DNA from: Uranotaenia lowii | Lineage: Eukaryota > Arthropoda > Insecta > Diptera > Culicidae | DNA length: 64,000 bases | Assembly: GCF_029784155.1 (NCBI RefSeq) | Contig: NC_073691.1 | Span: 87,613,361-87,677,360 of the forward strand | Reading direction: 5' to 3' | The notes under the pieces: model-generated | Database searches by the model: none | Seen by the model: only the letters and a program-made list of their open reading frames with translations | Told to the model about the DNA's origin: nothing | In this document: piece after piece, positions 44,153 to 54,617 of the stretch | How the letters are laid out: each line of letters starts with the position of its first letter | Position numbering within the stretch: the stretch's first letter is position 1 | Made by a program: the position numbers and the translations under genes

Positions 44153-44830
44153 ATATATTTTTCGTATAAGTTGAAGTATCTCAGTTATTTGTGGAACTTT
44201 TTTCAAATAACACACAACTCAACATTCTTTTTAACGGAAAAAAATATTCAAATTATTTTTTTGTCTACCGGTTTCGAGCTCGATGTTGTTCATCCCCATG
44301 TCGGACATCGTCCTGTGAACAGGGCTTGTGATATACATAGCTCAACTGGCAAATCAGTTGCCTACATTGGGAATTTTTGGCTCAGCAGCTCAGTCCACAT
44401 ATTTCAGTGCCTCTGATGCTCCAGAATAACTGAAGCATTCAAACCAAGTAAAAAATAACCTTGAAATTCACAAGTAACTCAAAAATGATAAAATTGTAAA
44501 CTGCAGTCCAGTTCTCACCGAGAAATAGCTGGTAGAAATATGAGATTTTTCCGTTTGGAATTCTTTGCAGTCTTTAATATGTCAACTGTCGTTAAACTAT
44601 AGTCTTCTTTTTTTTAAGTAACAGAATGTCTTAGCCAAAATTCCGAACATCAACTAATAAAATATTAATAATTGAAATTACATCGTATTAGAAATCGGAA
44701 CGCACTACGCATCGACATCTGCATATGAAGTGAAGTAAGAAACTCGTCGTTTACTTTTAGAGAATTCTTGAATCGTTGAGTCTCTAAATGATACAACGTT
44801 TCTGAACCGAAAACAAAGAAAGAAAGAAGT
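44153..44830. other. AT-rich DNA with SINE head fragment
   Basis: At 44328-44376 GTGATATACATAGCTCAACT and GGCAAATCAGTTGCC match the A-box half of the SINE at 29011. The B box is absent. Nothing else is recognised. Confidence 0.5.
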
Positions 44831-45165
44831 ACCGTAAACGGGGTAACATTGATCACTGGGGGAGCTTTGATCAACATGAGATTTTGCCACATAATCATCA
44901 ATAACTAAGTCTAAAGTAAAAAAATCTTTTAACTTTTTTCTACGTTTTAATACCTACATGTTGAGTTTCAAATTGGGTAAAACTTGATTTGTTTTTGAAA
45001 ATTTCAAATATTGTTAAAAATGTTTTTAAAAATCTTGAAATATCTATTTTTTCGAAGGCTTACAAACATACAACCTTCCTAATAAAATCAAAGCGTTTAG
45101 AAGCAGCAGGTTTATTTATTTGACAGTTCATCTTTTTTCCTTAGTAAATTTATAGTTTTGATTTT
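44831..45165 (+). repeat. dispersed repeat A, copy 2
   Basis: Starts TACCGTAAACGGGGTAACAT and parallels 9234-9533, then runs into TATAGTTTTGATT, the part that in copy 1 lies beyond the inserted MITE. Confidence 0.65.
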
Positions 45166-45179
45166 TTCAAAATTTCTTG

Positions 45180-45552
45180 CGTTGTCCTGATTTTTAAAAT
45201 GTCATGAATTTTCCTGATTTTAATGAATACATCTCAAATATGATCGAATTTATAGTTTAACTTTGAGGAAATCGAATAAATCTGTAAAAAAAGTTAAATC
45301 CATTCAACCGATGGAAATCTTCGGTTCAGATGATTATTAAATGGTGTTTTTCGATATGACCTTAAGGCCAGCCAAGAAACTGCTTATATTGTTGCATAAA
45401 TCAAGGCGTTTGTAGCACCTGTATTTCGCGTTTATTTATGCAATCTAAGCTGAGCTGCTTGCCATTTCCATAAATAAGGAGGTGTCCTGAAAAAATCCTG
45501 ATTTTTTGAATACGTTGTACTGTTTTTTTTACGAAACCACCTGGCACCCCTA
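45180..45552. mobile_element. short hAT MITE, copy 2 (left end lost)
   Basis: Matches 34337-34667 (GATGGAAATCTTCGGTTCAG, GATGATTATTAAATGGTGT, TTTATTTATGCAATCTAAGC landmarks) and keeps the right end CCACCTGGCACCCCTAG. The left terminus is not recognisable and no 8-bp duplication was found. Confidence 0.75.
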
Positions 45553-45559
45553 GTTCTGA

Positions 45560-45845
45560 GCATATTAAATGTCTGTTCAATGAAATCTAGTCGGAACGGA
45601 ACGAAACAAGTAGAAATGGATTGACAGTTGATCACCTGTCTCTTTCCAATTGACTTCGACCGATTTCTATCGGGTCGAAAAGAATCCTCCTGCCGAGCTG
45701 GATCTGTTTTGACTATATAGTTTCATCTTGCTTTATTGAACAACACCCTGACTAGTTTCCATCGATACATTGGCTCATTGAACAATTACAAGTTGACAGA
45801 AGTCAGTCGAAACCGATAAGTAGGCCTACGAAACCATTGAACGGA
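45560..45845. repeat. diverged relic related to the Harbinger-like element
   Basis: Shares phrases with 34833-35856: CTGTTCAATGAAATC, GACAGTTGATCACCTGTC, CAATTGACTTCGACCGATTT, TTGAACAACACC. Order suggests an internally deleted, old copy. Boundaries are unclear. Confidence 0.45.
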
Positions 45846-45846
45846 A

Positions 45847-46035
45847 CCATCGTACGTCTCGGTGGTCGAGTGGTTAGCGTGCTAAGACGGTAATCGCTGG
45901 TCCACTGATGACATGGGTTCGATTCCCATCTCGGTACTGGGTGTTTAATGTTAATCTTAAGTTGTCCATGTCATTTATTCAGTCTGTAAAGCCAAAATCG
46001 GCTAAGACGGTGTGTGTCTTTTAATTGGTTTAAGG
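45847..46035 (+). repeat. tRNA-headed SINE, second family
   Basis: The head GTCTCGGTGGTCGAGTGGTT has an A box TGGTCGAGTGG; the B box GGGTTCGATTCCC lies about 45 bp on (45906-45918). The head folds plausibly as a tRNA-Leu/Ser-like relic. The body carries AAATCGGCTAAGACGGTGTG. It is not counted as a working tRNA because no clear anticodon stem and 3' end are seen. Confidence 0.65.
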
Positions 46036-47305
46036 CTAACTGTCCTAAACGTATGACCAGAATTGGCAATCCGCCTGATTCTGATAACCTGATAAGCCTT
46101 CATTTTTTCCTGATGTTTTTTTTTATTTTCACGGAAAATTATATGTTTCAATAGACAGAATAATGTACATTTTAATCTTAATACGTCCTAGAGTGTCAAT
46201 ATGTCACTATTGGAAGTTCGTAGGCTTGTAATTTTTTTTCTGGACGCATTCAAAAATTCTCTGGGAGCCCCAATGAATTCATGAAACGCTCCCTGAAAGC
46301 CCTGATAAAAAAAGTCCCTTAAGGGATATAGAGTATTAATTTTACACTTTTCGCTTTCAATCGCTATATCTCGCTTTTTTCTCAACCGTACAAATTGAAA
46401 AATTTTACAATTAGTACAAAATTTATAGTTTTGTTAACCTTGTAACATAACTCATATATGATACTCAGAAAACGTTCAGCTTCAATCACTTGTTTTTATG
46501 ATATTCAAGGTCAAAGGAAGTAATCGATGAAACATGCTTCGTAAAAAAGCGTAAAAAAGTGCATAAGAATTATCAAGTTTAAAGCTTTATGTTGGACATA
46601 TGTATAAATATTTTTTTTTAAAGATTTTTTCAAAAAAAAGGAAGAAAAGAAGTGTTAAAACCGTACTTTCCAATTGATCAACTGCTGAAATTGTTTCAGT
46701 TACTACAAAAAAAAATTAAAGATGGAGGATTAAAAAAATGTTGTCAATTTTCACATTTTGGCATTAGAAAAAACAAAAACATGTTTTTTGATGAATTTTT
46801 TAAGGTCTTGCTTACAGTTGAATTGGTATTCTTACATTTATTATGTTTTACGTTTTTATCACCTACTTTAAGGCCATGATGAGAACGTTATTATAAATAA
46901 AATTTGGTTAATTGAATGTTTTATCAAGTTGTTTAGAGAAAAGTTCATTAAAATTGGTAAGCCCGATTGAGCTTAAAAAAATGTAAACAAATACTCACTC
47001 ACGCTCAAATGCAATTACAGCTTAGTAAATAATCGAGCTGAAACGATAGATGCCAAGAAAAAGGGGTCTAGAGCTTATAATTTATGATATCACCATGTTC
47101 AAAAACTAAACCTTTTGAAAAATTAACAAAATAGTCATCAGTTTGGCTTTTTTTTTATTGAAGCTTGATTTAAGCTTAGTGCGCTGGTGCTGTTTTTTGC
47201 CTCTAAAGTGATTTATTAATTTTTCCTATCTTTCAATTTTTTTAAAACCTCATTTACTGGTAATTTTACTTGTTCAGTTCAACTCATGCATGAATGAGCT
47301 AAGAA
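46036..47305. other. AT-rich intergenic DNA, nothing recognised
   Basis: Only short frames without domains. Confidence 0.4.
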
Positions 47306-47689
47306 GGGGAGAATGGGGAGATGATCCCATATTCTAATTTTCATCAAACATTTTTGGAAAAAATCACTACTTGCTGACTTTTGCATTTTCTGAAAGCATG
47401 TAATTCCAAGTTTATATGTTTTTTTTAGTTGGTAACCACAGGTGGTAAATCCCGGTTTACGGATTGTATTCCAAGGCACGGCGAGCCACCGCGTCCCCCC
47501 AGTTTGCTACTCTTGGTCCATGGGTACAATGGGAAGACTTATGATATACCTACTCCGTGTATACCCCCTACTCCCTAACTGGCCGCAGACCTGGTTCCCA
47601 CCTCGAACTGTTTAGTACACTATACTTCAATAGTGGGAGGTCTATTCGCGCTAATGCGCTCCAAGGCAATACTCATTAACGAGACCACT

Positions 47690-48140
47690 TTCAGCAAAAC
47701 CTCTCATCCTTACGACTAGACGCCTGAACTCTCCTCTAACGACTTGAGAACCGACATCTCCTCGCAATGACTCGAGATTCCCACACAAACCTCTTCTCTT
47801 CGCGACTTGAGGCCTGATCTCTCCTCTAACGACTTGAGATCCGACCCCTCTGCGCATCGACTTGAGGTTTACCTCTCCTCTGCACGATTCAAGGCCCGAT
47901 CTCTCCTCTAACGACTTGAAATCTGACCTCTCCTCGTAATGACTCGAGGTGACCACTTGTACCCCTCCTCTTGTTGGTAAGGGGCCTGGTCCCTCCTCTT
48001 ACGACTCGAGACCCGACCCCTTATCATAAAGACTCGGGTCTACCACACAAACCTCTCTGCCTGAAGGTTTGAGGCCTGACCTCTCCTCTAACGACTCGAG
48101 GACCGACCTCTTATCTTCAGGGTTCGAGGTTTGCCACCTT
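47690..48140. repeat. ~30-bp minisatellite in the 2-kb retroelement
   Basis: Repeated cores of CTCTCCTCTAACGACTTGAG followed by ATCYGACC, diverged, some with TCGAG for TTGAG. About 14 units. Confidence 0.75.
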
Positions 48141-48163
48141 GACCGTCGTGTGCCTGATCGAGA

Positions 48164-48965
48164 GCAGCTTATCCTAGACTCGCGCCTGTCACGGCAACGG
48201 CGCGGGACTTAACGCAACGACTCAGATGATTCCCGACGAAGACGTCATCCTACACCGACTCGAATGGCTCGCCCGGCGTCGAGAGCCACTCTACCCGTGG
48301 GTATTCCCCGAACGTGGAATAACCTTTTCCCAACGATTTCCACTGCGAAGAAGGTCATGTCTTATCCCCGCAGCTTCTGTCGTTGAGAACCGCTCTACTC
48401 GGATACTCCCCGAAGGTGGAGCATCCTACTCACGAACGCGGCGCACCCACGGCATCCGCTACGCAGAAGGTATTGTCTTCAGAAGGTATTGTAACTTCAA
48501 ACCGTGGGGTCGGACGCACTCTACTCGATAGCCCCGTCGATGTGGTCAGTCTACTCCGACCGTTGTCCGGTCTTCTTTATCCCCCTTGGTTGGCAACCCT
48601 AGGATTTTTGGCCCGCGGATTTTCCTGCCCGTTGTGTGCCAAATTGAGAGCAGCTTATCCTAGATTCGCGCCTGTCACGGCACACATTCGGGACTTGGAA
48701 CGCTACGAATCGGATGTTTCCCGACGGTGATGACATCCTACGCCGACTCGAGAGGCTCGCCCGGCGTCGAGAGCCTCTCTACCCATGGGTATCCCCCGAC
48801 AGTGGTTAACCCTCTTCCCTCGAGATCCGCTACGAGGAAGGTAAAGTCTTATCCCCGCAGTTTCCCTCTTAGGAAGCGGCACAACTCGGATACCCCCCGA
48901 CATTGGGGTGTCCTACACACGTTCGCGGCGCACCCCTGACCGCCGCTACGCAGAAGATGATGCCT
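48164..48965. repeat. two diverged ~480-bp direct repeats
   Basis: Both units share AGCTTATCCTAGAYTCGCGC, CGCCTGTCACGGCA, CATCCTACRCCGACTCGA and CCCGGCGTCGAGAGCC in order, starting near 48164 and 48650. GTCTTATCCCCGCAG and CACACGTTCGCGGCGCACCC-like phrases also recur. Confidence 0.75.
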
Positions 48966-48973
48966 TATCTTTG

Positions 48974-49003
48974 ATGTATGTATGTATGTATGTATGTATG
49001 TTA
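48974..49003. repeat. ATGT microsatellite
   Basis: About seven ATGT units in the 2-kb retroelement. Confidence 0.9.
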
Positions 49004-49317
49004 GTTATCCACCATGGGTGCACGGATTCACCGCAGTTTTTGCCTAAGTATGTGCTCACATGCATTCTCAAATCTCCAATGCAGGGCGTACACCATACCC
49101 GGACACCATGGCTTCGTATGAACTGTTATGGAATGAATGTATAGTGTTGATGTAGGTTTATTTTGGAAGAACTTTGCCCTACCTGATTGACTCAATCAGG
49201 TGGGCTAGTTTACTTACAGGTATTCCGGCATCCGTGTATATACCTGGCTGGCTGACAACTGATTTAACATTCTTATTATATAGTCAGTTATAGGAGGAAA
49301 CACATCTTACCTGTCGG

Positions 49318-49427
49318 CAAAGTATGGGATTCGAACCCAAATGTTTAAATGTCGATACCGGGAATCGAACCCAGCATACTAAATCCAGACTCGCACCAGC
49401 CTATCCGCTAGACCACATCGGCGCTTC
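49318..49427 (-). repeat. tRNA-like Pol III head of the 2-kb element
   Basis: Minus strand: GCGCCGATGTGGTCTAGCGG contains an A box TGGTCTAGCGG; the B box GGTTCGATTCC follows about 40 bp on (near 49358-49368). A second B-box-like GGGTTCGAATCCC lies near 49327-49339. The layout matches a tRNA-derived SINE head. Confidence 0.75.
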
Positions 49428-49925
49428 AGCATGTAATTCCAAGTTTATATGCCCTAAAAATAAGCTCGCTGTTTGAACCCACTACCTACCTACTTGAAAA
49501 AAAAGAAGTGTGAAATGCTCGAAGACACAGTTGATAAGTGTCAGAAAAAAAATTTCCACACCCCGTGAACATAGCGAAATTTTGTATTTTTTTAGTCAAA
49601 ATCAATCATTTGAGTGCATTTTCATGTTTTATTCTAACACTAGACGTAGTGGAATAAATATTTTTCATATATTTTTTTATGTTGAAATCATTTGAGAGTG
49701 ATGGAAAAATACCTTCAATACACATTCGGCGAAATGTTCAACCAAAGTTCAATAACTTAAAAATTAATTTGTATAAATTTTGTATGTAAACAGCATGATT
49801 ATTATGCTCCATTTGGCACATTTATTTAGAACCTTTAATGTTTTGACTCAGGGCATTCCGGTTTCGAGATATACAGCTAAGAAATCAAGTCACCCGCCCA
49901 GGGATCAAATCTTCTCACTATCCTT

Positions 49926-50970
49926 TACATATTTAAAATATTTAAATAAAATGTTAACTCTCTTATGCATACGAGTCGTATGACACGACCTCAGATATAG
50001 TTTTGAAGTTTTTTTTAACATATTATAACTTATTTCAGTTGTGTTGAACATTTCAAGCTGTTTTTAGGCTTCAAAAATAAAATGAGAAATGCAAAATTAG
50101 ATAAAGGATCATATTTCTTGAACTATATATACAATTTGAACTAGTGAAATCACAATTTTGTTTTTCTTCATACATATCTTAGTTAGAGGTCAATTATGTT
50201 ATTTTCTTGTACTTTTTTCAGTGGATTCACAATTCATGCAGCAGAAGGTTAAGGAATTAGCCAAGTTGCGATTCTTAGTAAATATTTCTGGACCACTCTC
50301 ATAAATTTCAACTGTAAACGTTAATAAGGATCATCCAAGGAATAATGTCACTCCAGTTCCCCCCCTTGGAGACTCTATATCATCAAAAACCAAACCGAAC
50401 ACAGCAATAGGTACGATGTTAACGATTGTTGATTGAAATTCTTTTCTTGGTACTTGAAGGAAACGCCTGAATATATACTCGAAATTGGATGCCCAAAATT
50501 CAGCTGTAAAACAAAAAAATCTTGAAGTTAAAATGAGGAAAATGAATAAATATGGCTTGTTGAACAAAACATAATTTTACGCATAAAATTTACATAAAAT
50601 TAGTTCAATTGATCCAAATTTTACTCGAAAATATTAGGTATTGATCGAATAACATAAACTTTGAAATCTACCATAATATAATTATCTTGTCCTGTTGTTA
50701 TTCATAAAGTTAGTAAGAGCGCTTATTGTCAAACCAAAAAAAAAACAAAGCAGAACGATATCGGACACCCGACCCAAGTACCTACGCAAACTGTTGATGG
50801 AAGCCACCGTCCTGATGATATAATGCTGATTGCGATAACGATGTTATGCATCATTATGTGATTTCAGACGAGTTTTTCTCTATCGTCCTGCCACGCCGTC
50901 CGACTTCTTTTGTATAATATTTACGTTGACAGGATTCTGACGGGTGGATTGGCAAAATGAAGGTATAGTG
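49926..50970. other. AT-rich intergenic DNA upstream of a putative gene
   Basis: No element or exon recognised; G/C content rises after about 50750. Confidence 0.4.
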
Positions 50971-50973
50971 CTG

Positions 50974-50981
50974 TATATATA
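50974..50981 (+). promoter_or_regulatory. TATA box candidate
   Basis: TATATATA lies about 175 bp upstream of the ATG at 51155. The stretch between is GC-richer than the surroundings and reads like a 5' leader. Inference. Confidence 0.45.
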
Positions 50982-51154
50982 CCTAACCTAGAAGGAACCT
51001 TCCTTCCTTGAGCAAAACGAAGACGACGAACTGAAGAGTCCTGTCCGAGAAATTCTTCCTCAGCAGAGCACGCTTTCGGTGTCGCTTTCCGTCAATTTGT
51101 GCTTGACTTTCTTTGCATTACACCGACAAATTCAGGGAATAGTATCCTATTGCT

Positions 51155-51221
51155 ATGGATTGTCTGTTACCTATCCTTCCCTTGCTTCTGATAAGTATAA
51201 TAAGCACCAATCCTAGAAAAG
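51155..51221 (+). CDS. putative first coding exon, signal peptide
   Basis: The ATG opens MDCLLPILPLLLISIIST, a typical short signal peptide core (hydrophobic Leu/Ile run, then a polar STNPRK). The exon ends at AAAAG directly before GTGAGT, a consensus donor, in phase 1. A TATA box and a leader precede it. No family can be recognised from so short a peptide. A secreted or membrane protein of the host is the likeliest reading. A candidate next exon is at 51624-51677. Confidence 0.5.
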
Positions 51222-51623
51222 GTGAGTTGAATGTCGTTATCCGGTGAATTGCTTCCAGGGGAAAAGGAAAAAGAAGTCACTTTCAAAATAAAGCCAGAAA
51301 CACGAAACCTTGCCAACAGCAAGAGCAGCAGCATCATCATCGGCACGGAAATGTAAATTTGACAAATGGAGCAAAAATCGAACTTGCAAACGATACCCTT
51401 GGGATAGGTCGAAAACATTCGAATGAAATTAATCTCGAATGATGGATTGAACCGTTCGTTCGGTCGTCGTTGAATTTTCATCAGGCGATGGGATGGCTGG
51501 ATTGATAATCGAAATTTTTCACATAATAAAAATCAATTCCATCCTTTTCTCCGTTTGGATCTTTTCTGGGTCCACAGGAATCTCAGCTTGGTTTGTTTAA
51601 ATTGAATTATTCCAGCTTCCAAG

Positions 51624-51677
51624 AATTAACCCTCTGGAGAACCATAACGGTGAAAATTTCGACCGAGGTTCGAAGCT
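51624..51677 (+). CDS. putative second coding exon
   Basis: Uses an acceptor TTCCAAG (an earlier TTCCAG eight bases upstream would bring an immediate stop) and a donor GTGAGT at 51678. Joined in phase 1 it reads LTLWRTITVKISTEVRS without stops and leaves in phase 1 again. The match of phases supports it, but splice calling by eye is weak. Confidence 0.3.
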
Positions 51678-53880
51678 GTGAGTAAAATCCCAAACAATAT
51701 TCAAATTTCAAATTAAATTCATTTGATCTTTGATTTAATTGATTTTTCTAAATGTTCAAACGGGGTTTCAAGTATCCTCGACATTGTTGCCGTTTTGTGC
51801 GAAAATGATGATTATTGTAATTGGTTAGGTCCTTTTTTAATTGAAGAAAGCGCCAAACGAAATTTAATCGAAAATAAACATTGAATCAAAATGAACAACA
51901 CACAAAAATTAACATTAAAAGGTAGATAGCGAAAAAATAAGGTCATCATAGATTATTCAGGATTTGTTTTGACTTTTTGAGAGAAACATATTTGATTCGA
52001 AATTTGACTTTTATTTCTGGCCAATTTGTTGAATTTTGAACCAAATAAATTAACCTCAAATAACAATTCACCGTCCATCTGTGACCTAAATGACTCGAAC
52101 AGTATCTTCCCGTTGCGATATTTCAGGACTGCAAAAAAAAATAATGCATGATATTTTCTGATATTTTTCAGAAATAAGCAGCTCTAAAATTCCTCATTCA
52201 AAGAATTTAGATAAGGTTACTTACTGTAGGGTCTGGGATTGATAAGGAAATAAAATGTGAATCTAGTATTCATTTCAATTATTGTACATTCAACGTGTAA
52301 TTCGACGTATTTCATGAGAGCACCTGCAACGGTTCAGGCGTAAATATTGGTTTTAAGTATACCAGTTTTAGCACATCTTGAAATTTTAGAATCGGCTAAA
52401 ACACCCACTCCCCACCGGTGTAGGAGCAAATTAAAAACGGAAACACTTTCATTGCAGACACTCAATAATTGAGAAGAAAAAAACCCATTTTATTAGAAAA
52501 ATTGCATAAGTTATGAGTTTCACGGTTGATTGTCTTAAAATTAATTCGAATATTCTTTTTGACAGAACAATAATTTCAACTATTCTACCAGGATTTCATT
52601 AATTTAAAAGTAAAAATGACTACACAACGAGGAAAAAAGGTCAATTGAAACAATTCTTCAATTAATTCAATCCAATTGCTTTGAATCAATGGAATAAAGT
52701 TTTGTTCAAATGAAATTTTTTTTTCAAGTTATTGCTGACATTGAAAAGGAAACGAGAAATGTTTATCCCAAAGTCAAAGGAAATTTTCCCTTGATTTGTC
52801 GACATTTTTGTTTGACAAAAATTTGTTTCACTATTTGTAAATTTATGTATGGATACAGAAAAATATGCTGATATTGACGAAAACTCCGAGCAATCCATAC
52901 GAAACTAAAAATCTCTCAATATTTGAAATAAAACAAAAATTATAGAACAAACAATAAACATTTATTTTACCTCATCGAAAAAGTATTCAAATTTTCTTTT
53001 CGTTTATTTTTTTCAAATTTAAGAACGCTGACTGCATTCACTAATTCGTCGAGCCCAAATGAAAAGTTTTTTATTTAATTATATTAAATCGAGCATAATG
53101 TGACATCTATTATTTATACTTGATATGGTTTTTATTAACATCTATTCTCAATTTATGTTACGTATAGGGTGGTTGAAGCGAAAAAAAAAACATTCAAATA
53201 TTGTAATTTTCTCGAATAACTAGATTCGCCTGCACATTTTTCGATCTGTCAAAAATTTACATAAATCTTTTTCACACCTTGTTTTGTACGTTCTTGAATT
53301 ATTTGTTTACACATATCAGTTGACAAGTTTGCAATGTGACGACGTTTGTTTAGCGAAATTTCAATGATCCATGTAAGGACTTCGGGGGGTTTCGGATACA
53401 ATTTCCACTTTCGCAACAAGATAAAGTGCACAACGGTTCATTCGCGTCTTTTCTGTCCACGTACCTAACTAAGACTCCCCTGCTGATCAATACATGTGAA
53501 CCAAAAGGCACGCCTGCAACATGGTACCCTACAATCCACATTAGAATGTCAAATATCCCAAATCTCAAAGTCCGGATCGTCCGGATCGTCCGGTCCGTAC
53601 AACTTGTGAAATAGTCTAAAATCGGTCCAAGTAACAAACCAATATTTGACCGTTTTAAGGACTTGGTGAAACGTCTGAAAATCAACACAATATATTAATT
53701 TTTGAAAAGAAACATTTTAAACTAAAGCTATTCTTTGACCTGCTGCCTAAAGATTCTGTGAGAAATCGCTGAATATTTTTAAACATTTCGATTTTGAAAA
53801 TAAATAAAAGTTTATTCTTTCAGTTTAAAATATTTTGTTACAATGATCTGCGAGAAGCGATATGGAATCATTAATAAAAA
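51678..53880. other. AT-rich DNA, possibly intronic
   Basis: No further exon could be assigned with confidence. CCGGATCGTCCGGATCGTCC near 53573 is a short tandem repeat. Confidence 0.35.
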
Positions 53881-53884
53881 GCGG

Positions 53885-54060
53885 TTGAGAATGAGGTCGT
53901 GCCTCTAGTTCTGCCGCATGTCTGCAACAAGCAAATCAGGCTCTCTACTTAAGCTTCGACCACAGGCATAATCACAGCCTTGCATCGATACAGAACACTC
54001 TCGAGATACATATGTCCCTAAGATAGTAGGTTCGATTCCAGAAAACAGTCAGCTATATAA
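53885..54060 (+). repeat. tRNA-related SINE fragment
   Basis: A B-box-like GGTTCGATTCC (about 54030-54040) follows CCCTAAGATAGTA; the A box is weak. Probably a SINE or tRNA-derived relic. Confidence 0.4.
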
Positions 54061-54617
54061 TACTTGATGCTGGAAAAAATATTATTGAAAAAAGCACTGA
54101 TTTTAACACAATTAAATTTAAACTTACGAATTCTAATAAAGGATATTAATGATCCATCTTTGCCAACCTTTCCTTATGTTAAATGGGCACCTTCGGTTTG
54201 ATCTAGAAAAGATATTCGGTATTATTAAAGCAAAGTTTCACAACGAAATTTTTAAAAATAATTACCTTTTCGAAGTTCCATGATTTTTTAAAATGTTTTG
54301 TTTACAATTTGGAAAGGCATGACTGCTGTGATTAATTTGATCACGAATTCAAGAGTCATACACATTCGACGGTGAAGGAAAATAGCGAAATCGTAGAGCG
54401 AAATTGGAGATTGACGAAATTTTTGTGTGCAAACTCTAGCGCAAGAAAAAAAGTGGGGGAGGTAGTAATTTGGCTACGACCACTAAACGTAGAATTACGC
54501 AATTGTTTTTTGTCAATGTATAGAATAACAGAACTTATAGTGCATTTTTGAAATGACCAACATATGAGTGTCAAAATGGCAATATGACGTGACAAATTTC
54601 AATCATTTAACAGAATT
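54061..54617. other. AT-rich DNA
   Basis: ACGTAGAATTACG at 54486-54498 is repeated in inverted form at about 57517-57530, on the other side of the minisatellite. Confidence 0.4.

Larger units (their letters stand above)
47419..49427 (-). mobile_element. 2.0-kb tRNA-headed poly(A) retroelement, 24-bp TSD
   Basis: The 24 bases at 47395-47418 recur exactly at 49428-49451. Read on the minus strand the insert starts GAAGCGCCGATGTGG, contains a tRNA-like Pol III promoter, and ends in ACCAACTAAAAAAAA, so it has a SINE-like head and tail. Its ~1.9-kb body lacks a credible ORF and includes a ~30-bp minisatellite, two ~480-bp direct repeats and an ATGT microsatellite. MITE copies 1 (about 9636-9655) and 2 (38871-38895) show the uninterrupted site. 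Such a length is outside the usual SINE range. Movement by a LINE machinery is inferred. Confidence 0.85.
47306..49925 (+). mobile_element. MITE family B, copy 3, split by a 2-kb insertion
   Basis: Left end GGGGAGAATGGGGAGATGAT and right end GGGATCAAATCTTCTCACTA match copies 1 and 2. Without the insertion and its duplicated target the copy would be only about 587 bp, so it also has internal deletions. A TA lies just after the right end (49926-49927); the left has GAA instead. Confidence 0.75.

Noticed and set aside
45847..45930. Functional tRNA gene
   Set aside because: A and B boxes are good but the cloverleaf is imperfect and a SINE-like body follows, so it is called a SINE.
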